Shown here: positions 7,801 through 14,833 of the stretch, in pieces
How positions within the stretch are numbered: position 1 is the first letter of the stretch
How the letters are laid out: every line of letters begins with the position of its first letter
NCBI GenBank assembly: GCA_005799025.1
Contig: SYHX01000026.1
Location: 1 to 35,222, forward strand
Source of the DNA: Bacteroidota bacterium
GTDB taxonomy: Bacteria > Bacteroidota > Bacteroidia > UBA7662
Direction of reading: 5' to 3'
Length of the DNA: 35,222 nt
Notes under the pieces: model-generated
The model's input: only the letters and a program-made list of their open reading frames with translations
What the model was told of the DNA's origin: nothing
Databases searched by the model: none
Program-made: the position numbers and the translations under genes

Positions 7801-9030
7801 ATGGGATGTGGTTCTAGTGGTGGCGGGTCTTGTACCCCTCAAGGGTGTGGTAGCCAAGGGCATTGTGCAAGTGGTGGGTGCAACCGTTTCAATGCCTATG
7901 ATTGGCTTTCGGATTTGCCAGCTGAGGCAGGCCCTGCAGCAGGCCCTGAATGGGTTGAAGTGAGGTTCAAGGCTAATCGCAAGGAATTTTTTGTGAATGC
8001 ATCCAAGGCCCCTTTGTACCCCAACGAATGGGTTGTGGTGGAAGCCAAAAACGGTTATGACATGGGCCAAGTCTCCCTCAAAGGTGAATTGGTGCGCCTC
8101 CAAATGCGAAAGCGCAATGCATTTGCTGATACTCAGGAAGTCCGTAAGATTTTTCGTAAGGCCAACGAGGCCGAAAGAGAGCGCCTTCATGGACTGCGAA
8201 CCCGCGAGATGGATGTTATCACGCGTGCTCGCAATGTCGTTGATCACATGCGATTGAATATGAAGGTCACCGATGCAGAATATCAAGCCGATGCATCCAA
8301 AGTTTTACTCTATTATACCGCCGAACAGCGTGTTGATTTCAGGGAATTGGTCCGGAAACTTGCGGAGACTCTGCAGGCAAGAGTGGAAATGCGGCAAATC
8401 AATCCACGTCAAGAGGCGGCCAGGTTGGGAGGATTGGGCGTATGCGGACGCGAATTATGTTGCAGCACATGGCTTACTGACTTTAAGCCGGTATCCTCCA
8501 ATGCCGCACGTTACCAACAACTTTCCATCAATCAAGCCAAGCTATCAGGTCAATGTGGTCGACTCAAATGTTGTCTAAATTATGAGCTGGATACCTATAT
8601 GGATGCACTGAAGGATATTCCCCGCGGTGTTCGTTTTCTGACAACCAAATCAGGAACTTACGATTGTATCAAAACCGACATATTCAAGAAGACCATGTGG
8701 TTTCAACTCCGTAAAGGCGATGCTGTCGGTGGTGATCAAATTGTATTGGCCCTCTCTGCAGCTCAGGTTACCGAATTGCAAGAAAAATCCAAATCGGGTA
8801 TTCCTATTGAATCCCTTTCTGGATTTTCGGTAACCGAACAGAAATCAGATCTTCCTGCCGAACCGGATTATGAGGTGACCCAGGGTGGGGGCTTGAACCG
8901 CTTCGATCGGTCGGGGAAATCCTCTAACAGCAAAAAGCGCAAGAAGCCTTTCAACAAAGGGAGCAAACCCGTCAGCCCTTCCGGCCCCCAGTCGACTGGT
9001 CCCCAGGCATCTGGTCCCAATCCTTCATGA
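7801..9030 (+). CDS. ricT: PSP1 domain protein, RicT/YaaT-like
   Basis: A 409-residue protein with the PSP1 domain. Signatures are VEVRFKANRKEFF, the central helical MRLNMKVTDAEYQ region, VDFRELVRKLAE, and the cysteine motifs GVCGRELCCSTW and QCGRLKCCLNYE. In Bacillus, RicT belongs to a complex that carries [4Fe-4S] clusters and acts on RNA maturation and phosphorelay; the role in Bacteroidota is not established. Two additions are visible: a Gly/Ser/Cys-rich N terminus with five cysteines in the first 27 residues, and a basic then Ser/Pro/Gly-rich tail (about 370-409). The ATG at 7801 is chosen because the residues before it, in an extended frame from 7621, overlap holB and show no conservation. 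It ends in a 4-base overlap with gldH. Confidence 0.9.
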   Translation: MGCGSSGGGSCTPQGCGSQGHCASGGCNRFNAYDWLSDLPAEAGPAAGPEWVEVRFKANRKEFFVNASKAPLYPNEWVVVEAKNGYDMGQVSLKGELVRLQMRKRNAFADTQEVRKIFRKANEAERERLHGLRTREMDVITRARNVVDHMRLNMKVTDAEYQADASKVLLYYTAEQRVDFRELVRKLAETLQARVEMRQINPRQEAARLGGLGVCGRELCCSTWLTDFKPVSSNAARYQQLSINQAKLSGQCGRLKCCLNYELDTYMDALKDIPRGVRFLTTKSGTYDCIKTDIFKKTMWFQLRKGDAVGGDQIVLALSAAQVTELQEKSKSGIPIESLSGFSVTEQKSDLPAEPDYEVTQGGGLNRFDRSGKSSNSKKRKKPFNKGSKPVSPSGPQSTGPQASGPNPS

Positions 9031-9497
9031 GGACTACCATGCTCCGTGCAGGTTGGTTCTTCATCATGGTATTATGGTTTGGCGTTGCTTGTCAACCGGA
9101 AGCCGATTTGGAGGTAATGTTGCCTCTTCCAAACAAGGTATGGCCATATTCGAGGGCCATCGTCATACCCTATTATAACACCGATACCTTAAAGCCACGT
9201 CAAATTCTCTTGCGTTTAAGGCATTCAGGAGATTATCCATATAGGAATTTGCATACGCTTTGCTACCTGATCGGGCCAACCGGTGATTCCATGATTGTTC
9301 AGACAAGAACCATGCTCTCCAATCCAGAGGGGCGTTGGTTGGGTCAAAGCGCAATGGGGGACTTGTACACGCTAAGCGATACCATGATGCGTGATTTTCG
9401 ATTCCGCAGTCAAGGAATGTACAGGTTCAAAATCTATCAGCATATGCGCGTCAACCCCGTTCCTTCCGTGGAGGAAGTAGGGCTTTCTATTCATTAA
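9027..9497 (+). CDS. gldH: gliding motility lipoprotein GldH
   Basis: A 156-residue lipoprotein. The signal sequence ends in a lipobox GVAC with Cys22 as the lipidated residue. The rest has the GldH pattern: NKVWPYSRAIVIPYYN near the start, YPYRNLHTLCYLIGP in the middle, and FRSQGMYRFKIYQHMR followed by VGLSIH at the end. GldH is one of the Gld lipoproteins needed for gliding and type IX secretion in flavobacteria; its exact position in the machine is unclear. The start overlaps the ricT-like stop as ATGA, so translation is coupled. Holding holB, ricT and gldH together recalls the arrangement known in gliding Bacteroidota. A second ATG at 9039 is possible. Confidence 0.88.
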   Translation: MRTTMLRAGWFFIMVLWFGVACQPEADLEVMLPLPNKVWPYSRAIVIPYYNTDTLKPRQILLRLRHSGDYPYRNLHTLCYLIGPTGDSMIVQTRTMLSNPEGRWLGQSAMGDLYTLSDTMMRDFRFRSQGMYRFKIYQHMRVNPVPSVEEVGLSIH

Positions 9498-9510
9498 AGG
9501 GGCAAGTCGC

Positions 9511-9541
9511 TCCCTGTTTAGGGATTTGAAGGTAACTTCAA
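9511..9541. terminator. pair of short hairpins between convergent genes, possible weak bidirectional terminator
   Basis: Two back-to-back inverted repeats lie between the ends of gldH and the 233-residue gene. The first is TCCC-TGTTTA-GGGA (9511-9524). The second is TTGAAG-GTAA-CTTCAA (9526-9541), a perfect 6-bp stem closed by a GNRA-type tetraloop. There is no long T tract on either side, so termination is only a suggestion. Confidence 0.3.
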
Positions 9542-9559
9542 TAAAGGTGCAATAAAATC

Positions 9560-10261
9560 TTACGGTTGTACGTAAAAACGATAAACCGCTGAAAGGGCAT
9601 GGCCATTCAGCAAATTAGCAAGATAGACTCCTTGAGGAATGCCTTGAAGGTCATAAGCTTGCACTGATTCTGTAACAAAATGTGATTGTATTACTTTTCC
9701 GCCCAAGTCCATGAATTGTAGGGCGTTACCTACCATGTGGTCCGGCACAGATACCCAAAGTTTTTTACCAAGTTGTCGCCAAGCGATTTCATCGCCTGAA
9801 TGGGATAGTGTGAATTGCCCACTGCCTAAGGTGCTTCCTATGTAGGTAATGAATTGTGTTACAGATGGGTTGGCTAGATTTCGAAGAGTAATGCGCTGGA
9901 AGCCAGAACCCGCTTGGTTATTGAGATAGAAATGTCCGTCCAAATTGGCGGTATCGCGAGCCGGTAGAACAAAGTCCGCACTATCAACAAAGGGAGGAAA
10001 GCAGTTGTTAAGATCGCAAATTGTGCATGTCCACGACGAGGGCAATTGAGCGCCCACTCTTTTCCAACGGATATTCAATGGGGTGGCCCCTGTATTGGCA
10101 ATAAAGCCGTAGCCCACCAATTCAAATTGCGTTGCCGCCCCACTGACCCGCATTGTATCCGAGGTGAGTATGGTCAATTGACCAAAGGCTGAAGGAGAGG
10201 CCAAAGACAAAATGGTCGCCATAATAGCGACGGCCAAAAAATGTAAAGAAATTCTATTCAT
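9560..10261 (-). CDS. small secreted protein with T9SS type A-like C-terminal sorting domain
   Basis: A 233-residue protein with a signal peptide (about residues 1-27, ending PSAFG). Residues 28-150 form a beta-rich domain with the stretch FIANTGATPLNIRWKRVG and three cysteines in CTICDLNNC. The last 75 residues resemble a type A sorting domain: KKLWVSVPDHMVGNALQFMD, GGKVIQ, then LQGIPQGVYLANL and a final YRFYVQP. In this family the tail directs T9SS export and surface attachment. The N-terminal part looks like a binding or structural domain with no catalytic motif, and I cannot name it. It follows radC by 16 bases on the same strand, although a functional link is not apparent. Confidence 0.8.
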   Translation of the reverse strand: MNRISLHFLAVAIMATILSLASPSAFGQLTILTSDTMRVSGAATQFELVGYGFIANTGATPLNIRWKRVGAQLPSSWTCTICDLNNCFPPFVDSADFVLPARDTANLDGHFYLNNQAGSGFQRITLRNLANPSVTQFITYIGSTLGSGQFTLSHSGDEIAWRQLGKKLWVSVPDHMVGNALQFMDLGGKVIQSHFVTESVQAYDLQGIPQGVYLANLLNGHALSAVYRFYVQP

Positions 10262-10277
10262 AGCGAGGGCTTGTTAA

Positions 10278-11042
10278 TTATGTAAAATTACGTTGAGAGC
10301 GGCCATTTACGGAAGGCATTATACCTTGATCTGCAAAACTGAAATAACGATGTTGGGCAAAAATGAGGTGATCAAGGACCCTGAGGTCAAGGAGTTTGGC
10401 CGCTGATTCCACTTTCTGGGTGAGTTCTCGATCGGCATCGCTCGGTTGCAGATTGCCAGAAGGATGATTGTGCATGAGGATAAGACCGCTGGCCCTATAA
10501 TCCAAAGCTAGTTTAAGGATGATACGCGGATCAGCTGCCGTAAAGCTGATACCGCCCTCGCTGATTTGCTCTACCCCCAAGAGGCGATGGGCCTGATTCA
10601 ATAGGGCTACCGCGAAGACTTCATGCCCTTTGTTCATGAATATACTTTTGCAACATTCAAACAAGTCCAAAGAACTTCGAATGGTGGGCTTGTCTTCGGT
10701 AGGGGGGCTGAACACCCTTCTGCCCAATTCCATGGCCGCTGCAATTTTGATCGCTTTGGCTTGACCAATGCCACTCAGCTGGGATAGTTGCTGAATATGC
10801 ATTTGAGCCAGGGTTCGGAGGTCATTTCGGCACATTTGCAGGATCTGCGCTGCCAAAGCAAGAGCCGAATGGTGAGCAGTACCGTTTCCGAGCAGGATGG
10901 CCAACAGTTCCCGGTCTTCTAAATTTTCTCGTCCATGGCGTATTAATTTTTCGCGGGGTCTTTGTTCAGGGGGCAGGTTTTTGATGCTTTGATTCGTAAT
11001 GCCTTGACCAGTTTCGGATTCCGGAGGCGTTCGTATTGGCAT
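10278..11042 (-). CDS. radC: RadC family protein (JAB/MPN-type metal-binding domain)
   Basis: A 254-residue protein. The N-terminal part has RPREKLIRHG and a helix-hairpin-helix-like LSGIGQAKAIKI segment. The C-terminal JAMM-like domain carries the metal ligands in HNHPSGNLQPSDAD (His191, His193, and the Asp at 202 in this numbering), preceded by ISEGGISF. RadC proteins were linked to DNA repair, but the actual activity is uncertain. I use the ATG at 11042. A GTG at 11051 lies in frame but falls at the edge of the T tract of the rpsT terminator. The gene is preceded by rpsT and its terminator and followed by the 233-residue secreted-protein gene. Confidence 0.9.
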   Translation of the reverse strand: MPIRTPPESETGQGITNQSIKNLPPEQRPREKLIRHGRENLEDRELLAILLGNGTAHHSALALAAQILQMCRNDLRTLAQMHIQQLSQLSGIGQAKAIKIAAAMELGRRVFSPPTEDKPTIRSSLDLFECCKSIFMNKGHEVFAVALLNQAHRLLGVEQISEGGISFTAADPRIILKLALDYRASGLILMHNHPSGNLQPSDADRELTQKVESAAKLLDLRVLDHLIFAQHRYFSFADQGIMPSVNGRSQRNFT

Positions 11043-11051
11043 ATCATGCAC

Positions 11052-11085
11052 AAAAAAAAACCCGACTTTTGGTAGAGCCGGGTTT
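11052..11085 (-). terminator. rho-independent terminator downstream of rpsT
   Basis: On the minus strand the sequence reads AAACCCGGCT, a short loop, AGTCGGGTTT and then an uninterrupted run of T. The GC-rich stem and T tract are a classic intrinsic terminator. It lies between rpsT and radC, so rpsT is probably transcribed largely on its own, with radC reached by read-through or a separate start. Confidence 0.85.
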
Positions 11086-11114
11086 AAACGTTTATTGAAG
11101 GTATTTAGATTGTC

Positions 11115-11369
11115 CTATCCCAAGGAAGCTACTTTACGAGCTAATTGGGATTTCTGCCTGGCGGCTTTGTTGACGTGAATAATATGCTTCTTGGCTAATT
11201 TGTCAATGCGTGAGATAACGGATGGCAGCATTTGCCGAGCATCTTCACCCATAGTTAAGGCACTTAGCCTTTTGATCATGGTTTTGGTGGTTTTGAGCTG
11301 GTAGCGATTACGCAGCCTACGTACCGCAGTTTGTCGAATTCGCTTGATGGCAGAGGCGTGATTGGCCAT
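11115..11369 (-). CDS. rpsT: 30S ribosomal protein S20
   Basis: An 84-residue basic protein beginning MANHASAIKRIRQTAVRR, the conserved S20 start. The middle and end match as well, with KKHIIHVNKAARQKSQLARK. It binds 16S rRNA in the small ribosomal subunit. A longer frame begins at 11402, but the S20 start motif fixes the ATG at 11369. It is followed by a strong intrinsic terminator. Confidence 0.97.
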   Translation of the reverse strand: MANHASAIKRIRQTAVRRLRNRYQLKTTKTMIKRLSALTMGEDARQMLPSVISRIDKLAKKHIIHVNKAARQKSQLARKVASLG

Positions 11370-11399
11370 AGAAGGGGTTTTTGATGATTTAAAGGATTG

Positions 11400-11407
11400 C
11401 AAATTTA
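11400..11407 (-). promoter_or_regulatory. candidate -7 box of the rpsT promoter
   Basis: Read on the minus strand this is TAAATTTG, which fits the Bacteroidota -7 consensus TAnnTTTG. It lies about 30 bases upstream of the rpsT start codon. A TTAG about 20 bases further upstream is a poor match to the expected -33 TTTG. Only the -7 part is well supported. Confidence 0.4.
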
Positions 11408-11428
11408 CGGAATTTGCTCAAATAACTC

Positions 11429-11436
11429 TAATTTTG
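11429..11436 (+). promoter_or_regulatory. candidate -7 box of the DUF4920 gene promoter
   Basis: TAATTTTG matches the Bacteroidota -7 consensus TAnnTTTG. It is 14 bases from the ATG at 11451, so the leader would be very short. No clear -33 TTTG was found at the usual spacing; a TTTG lies closer, 12 bases upstream. The shared 81-base divergent region also carries the rpsT promoter. Confidence 0.35.
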
Positions 11437-11450
11437 CATAAAATTTTCCG

Positions 11451-11954
11451 ATGAATATTCGAACAAAGTTCCCAAACAAGGCCCTCGCAGCTGTTTTCTT
11501 CTCATTTTTTGCTTTGTGGGTGGGGTTTTCCTGCCAAAATGGCGTCAAATCCGATGACTCCCAATGGGCCTATTTCGGAGATTCTATCACTGTAGAAGGC
11601 GCTAAGGACGTCTCCGAGCTTCCCGATTTAATGAAGGGCAAAACCATGGCGGTGTTCAAATTGTCAGGCACGATTCAAGAGTGTTGCCAGAAGAAAGGTT
11701 GTTGGATGAAGCTCGATATGGGGAACGGTCAAATGCTGAGAGTAGGTTTCAAGGACTATGCCTTCTTCATGCCACTGGAGTCGGCAGGATCCAAAATTGT
11801 CATGCAAGGCATGGCCACGTACGACACCACTACGGTAGACGCTTTGAAACATTATGCAGAAGACGCGGGTAAAAGCAAAGACGAAATCGCGGCCATTACC
11901 GAACCTGAGTTGGAATTGGTTTTTGAAGCAAGCGGAGTGCGGTTGCGCAAATAG
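11451..11954 (+). CDS. DUF4920 domain lipoprotein
   Basis: A 167-residue protein with a lipoprotein signal ending VGFSC (Cys28). The mature part shows the DUF4920 pattern: YFGDSITVEGAKDV, then a beta strand leading to CCQKKGCWMKLDMGNGQ, VGFKDYAFFMPLESAG, and HYAEDAGKSKDEIAAI near the end. The CxxKGCWM motif, with further acidic and His residues, suggests a metal or cofactor site, but the function of the family is unknown. The next gene, encoding a CxxCH lipoprotein, starts 12 bases after its stop, so both are probably made together in the same envelope compartment. Confidence 0.87.
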   Translation: MNIRTKFPNKALAAVFFSFFALWVGFSCQNGVKSDDSQWAYFGDSITVEGAKDVSELPDLMKGKTMAVFKLSGTIQECCQKKGCWMKLDMGNGQMLRVGFKDYAFFMPLESAGSKIVMQGMATYDTTTVDALKHYAEDAGKSKDEIAAITEPELELVFEASGVRLRK

Positions 11955-11966
11955 AGACCAAGCAGA

Positions 11967-12464
11967 ATGGCCCGTCATTCAGTTGTATATACCGTTTTTT
12001 TGGCAATCTGGGTTGTAGGATTGGCCATATTTGGGTCATGTTCTGACCCAGGTTCTGAGTTTTGGGCAACATCCACGGGTCCAAGTAAAGATGCTCCAAC
12101 TGAGGATACCGTCTGCGCTGTTGGATCGGCTTCGCCTAAGGTAGCTCCTATGGCTGCGGCGATGCGTGCTATGTTGCAACAGGCTGAGGCCATGCGAACC
12201 TATTTGATATCCGATTCCTCCAAAAGTGGAACACCACCTGCCTGGGCCCATATGCCCTTTGAACTGCAGACCCCCACCGATTCCAACGTGGTGACCCCTG
12301 ACTTCCTTCGTAGGGCCTCCGATTATCATAAGGCCTTTGAGAAGGTAGGCCGTGAACCAACCCCGGATCATTTCAATGCGGTAGTTGCCCAATGTGTGCA
12401 ATGCCACGAATCCAATTGCCCAGGTCCAATTAAGCGTATCAACCGCTTGCGCATCGAAATTTAA
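11967..12464 (+). CDS. small lipoprotein with one heme c-binding CxxCH motif
   Basis: A 165-residue protein. The signal ends in a lipobox FGSC (Cys25). Residues 26-60 are Ser/Thr/Pro-rich, then a helical region follows (about 60-130). The C terminus has CVQCHESNCPGPIKRI, where Cys143, Cys146 and His147 form a heme c attachment site. The trailing CPGP-basic pattern is one I recall from small Bacteroidota cytochrome-like proteins. I infer a membrane-anchored periplasmic c-type cytochrome, but there is only one heme site, and I do not see a methionine in the usual distal position after the motif. It pairs with the DUF4920 lipoprotein gene just upstream. Confidence 0.75.
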   Translation: MARHSVVYTVFLAIWVVGLAIFGSCSDPGSEFWATSTGPSKDAPTEDTVCAVGSASPKVAPMAAAMRAMLQQAEAMRTYLISDSSKSGTPPAWAHMPFELQTPTDSNVVTPDFLRRASDYHKAFEKVGREPTPDHFNAVVAQCVQCHESNCPGPIKRINRLRIEI

Positions 12465-12636
12465 CCGAAATTTTCTCTCGCGAATCAGCCAAAATGGGAT
12501 GCACCATGGGTTGTTAAACGTTTGTTACCGAATCAAGGCCGGCGAGTCAACTAATTTGCTGACTTGTTGATGCGAACAGGTGAATAAGCAAACGATTCTT
12601 TCAAAATCAACGCTCTCAACAGAAGGTCTTGAATGG

Positions 12637-13650
12637 ATGGCCTTTCGGAGGCTGACCAGGTTGCTCTTGGGGCTATGCTTCTTCTTGAGCCCAGGGTTTG
12701 CCCGGGGATGGGGATTTATGGCTCATCGATATATTAATGAGTCTGCAGTTTATTTGTTACCCCAACCGTTATTGGGTTATATGTTGCCTTACAAGAATAG
12801 GTTGAGGGATAGAGCGGTTGCAGCAGACCAAAGAAGGGCCTGGGATCCTCAAGAGGCAGCCAGACACTTCATCGATTTGGACCGATGGGGCGATTCTGTT
12901 TTCCATTGCATGCCCATCAACTGGAGCGATGCAATCCTTTATTACAACGAAGACAGCCTACGTGAACACGGGGTATTGCCATGGCATACGGTCACGGTGT
13001 ATCGCCGATTGGTGAGCGCTTTTGCAAAGGGGGATGCAGAATCCGTTTGCCGCCATGCTGCGGATTTGGGCCATTATTTGGCAGATGCCCACGTGCCTCT
13101 GCATTTGTGTTCCAATTATAACGGGCAATTCACGGGACAACATGGGATTCATGCCTTGTTGGAGAGTCGTATTCCGGAATATTTTTTGAACCAAATGCTG
13201 GTGCCATTCAAGCGCCCACAATGGATACCCGATGCGCGTTTGGCGATATGGGATATCATTCGGGAAAGTTCAGCGCCTTTGGTGAGGGTTTTTGATTGTG
13301 AACGGAGCTGCAGAGTAACAGTGCCCATCCCTTGGCAAGTTTCCCCAATCAAACAAGGGTCGCGCTTGGTGCGAAAGGAGTCCAAAGAATTTGTTCGTTG
13401 TTACGACCAATGTTTGGGCGGCTTGATGGGCCAACGATTGTACGCTTCGATCCATAACTTGGCCTCTTGGTGGTGGAGTGCCTGGATTGAGGCGGGTCAA
13501 CCTAATGGGACCTTATGGAAGGATAAGAAGACTTTTGGTCAAAAATCAAATGGATTTTCCATACCGGTCTTTGAAATGGGAGGAATTCAGGTGGATAGCG
13601 TCATTTCTTTGAGAAGTTTGAATCAAGAATTTAAGGAATGCGATGAATGA
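12637..13650 (+). CDS. secreted zinc-dependent phospholipase C / S1-P1 nuclease-like hydrolase
   Basis: A 337-residue protein with a signal peptide at the chosen ATG (MAFRRLTRLLLGLCFFLSPG, cut near ARG). The mature start GWGFMAHRYINESAV has the Trp and His ligands expected for this fold. Further ligand-bearing segments are ARHFIDLDRWGD, CRHAADLGHYLADAHVPLHL and the acidic-His stretch ending GIHALLESRIPEYF. This pattern is characteristic of the zinc-dependent phospholipase C family, which shares its fold with S1/P1 nucleases. A secreted phosphodiester- or phosphate-cleaving enzyme is likely; lipid or nucleic-acid specificity cannot be told. An in-frame GTG at 12580 is possible but lacks a signal peptide at its start. 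About 170 bases separate it from the gene upstream. Confidence 0.75.
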   Translation: MAFRRLTRLLLGLCFFLSPGFARGWGFMAHRYINESAVYLLPQPLLGYMLPYKNRLRDRAVAADQRRAWDPQEAARHFIDLDRWGDSVFHCMPINWSDAILYYNEDSLREHGVLPWHTVTVYRRLVSAFAKGDAESVCRHAADLGHYLADAHVPLHLCSNYNGQFTGQHGIHALLESRIPEYFLNQMLVPFKRPQWIPDARLAIWDIIRESSAPLVRVFDCERSCRVTVPIPWQVSPIKQGSRLVRKESKEFVRCYDQCLGGLMGQRLYASIHNLASWWWSAWIEAGQPNGTLWKDKKTFGQKSNGFSIPVFEMGGIQVDSVISLRSLNQEFKECDE

Positions 13651-13755
13651 TGGCGTGGAAAACTTTAAGCCCTGAAAGTCAGAGTAAATATCTTTAAATT
13701 TATGGCCTAAGGAAAGTTGAACACCTTTGTATAGGCTCCTGTAAGATATAAAATT

Positions 13756-14232
13756 ATGCGGTTAGGTGATCTAATGTGTTTATTATTCCTTGGTTGGACT
13801 CTTTGGCGGGGATATCAAAACGGTTTAGCGGGAGTGCTTTTCCAATGGTTTGGCCTTTTTCTATCTTTGATAGCGGTTTGGTATATTCAGCAAACGCCTT
13901 GGTGGGCTGAATGGAATCACAGGGGAATAGAGAATTCTTCATCTTTTCTTTGGAAATGGGGTCTTTTGGCGGGAATTCTGGTGGGAATTCAACTCTTATT
14001 AATGGCAGTAAGCACTTTTGTAAATTCCATGTTTAAAGTAGCGGGTTTGAATTTGGTAAACAGGTGGGTAGGCGCATTTTTAGCAGGTATCAAGTGGGTG
14101 ACCATCATTTCACTTACCTTCTATTTTTTGGCAAAAGTCCCAAACTGTCTCATTTGGTTAAAATTGACCTTTCCGATGAGTTCGGGCTGGTGGATCAGAA
14201 TTGGTGCAATTATTTGGGCAATATTCAACTAA
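13756..14232 (+). CDS. cvpA: CvpA family membrane protein
   Basis: A 158-residue integral membrane protein with four hydrophobic stretches (about residues 8-22, 26-42, 66-90 and 108-126). The conserved CvpA loop LNLVNRWVGAFLAGIKWV lies at about 98-115, near the last segments. In Escherichia coli CvpA is linked to colicin V production; its general role is unclear. The pabA-type gene follows after 3 bases, and nadK one base after that, so the three form a tight operon. Upstream of the start lies about 105 bases with no clear promoter. Confidence 0.82.
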   Translation: MRLGDLMCLLFLGWTLWRGYQNGLAGVLFQWFGLFLSLIAVWYIQQTPWWAEWNHRGIENSSSFLWKWGLLAGILVGIQLLLMAVSTFVNSMFKVAGLNLVNRWVGAFLAGIKWVTIISLTFYFLAKVPNCLIWLKLTFPMSSGWWIRIGAIIWAIFN

Positions 14233-14235
14233 AGA

Positions 14236-14832
14236 ATGGCAAAGTTTCTTTTGATTGATAATAGGGATTCCTTTACCTATAATCTAAAGGCTTGGGTACT
14301 ACGCGGAGGGCATGAATGCCAAGTGCTTTCATGTGATGACCCCATTGCAAGGTCTCAAGACGAGAATTGGGACATTGCTATCCTTGGACCTGGCCCAGGT
14401 ACGCCCCAGGAAGCAGGTTGGTTGATGGATTTTATTTCTTTGTATAGTGACATTAAGCCCATGTTGGGAATATGTCTTGGGCATCAGGCTCTTGGCTTTC
14501 ATTTTGGGTCCAAATTGGTAAATGCTCATGGGCCCATGTTTGGTAAGAGGAGTTTGCTTAAATTTTCGTCCACCATGGAAAACTGTATGTCAAAATCAGG
14601 TTGGCGATGCACATCAAAATCGCAAGGGCTTACGGTAATGCGCTACCATTCGTTGATTCTTGATCAGATCCCTCCAGGATTTGAATTGCTGGCTAATGCT
14701 ACCGATGATTTTTCTATTCAAGCTATGCGTCATCAATCAAAGCCGCTTTGGGGGTACCAGTTTCATCCGGAATCCGTTCTTTCGGAGCAGCCTGAATTAC
14801 TTTTGAAAATATTCACGGATAGCCTCAAATAA
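14236..14832 (+). CDS. pabA: class I glutamine amidotransferase, PabA/TrpG type
   Basis: A 198-residue glutaminase subunit. It has DNRDSFTYNL near the start, the ILGPGPGTPQEAG segment, and the nucleophile Cys80 in LGICLGHQALGF. RYHSL follows, then the catalytic His177 and Glu179 in YQFHPES. Such subunits supply ammonia from glutamine to chorismate-using partners for anthranilate (tryptophan) or aminodeoxychorismate (folate). No TrpE/PabB partner is in the window, so which pathway it serves is open; the symbol follows the amphibolic pabA naming. It lies 3 bases after cvpA and 1 base before nadK. Confidence 0.88.
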   Translation: MAKFLLIDNRDSFTYNLKAWVLRGGHECQVLSCDDPIARSQDENWDIAILGPGPGTPQEAGWLMDFISLYSDIKPMLGICLGHQALGFHFGSKLVNAHGPMFGKRSLLKFSSTMENCMSKSGWRCTSKSQGLTVMRYHSLILDQIPPGFELLANATDDFSIQAMRHQSKPLWGYQFHPESVLSEQPELLLKIFTDSLK

Positions 14833-14833
14833 A

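Noticed and set aside
7750-8286. 178-residue minus-strand frame opposite the ricT-like gene
   Set aside because: The plus strand encodes a strongly conserved PSP1 protein; this frame lacks family features.
12545-12570. Overlapping inverted repeats (AGTCA/TGACT and TCAAC/GTTGA) upstream of the phospholipase-like gene
   Set aside because: The stems are only 5 bp with long loops and exclude one another; they could easily arise by chance.
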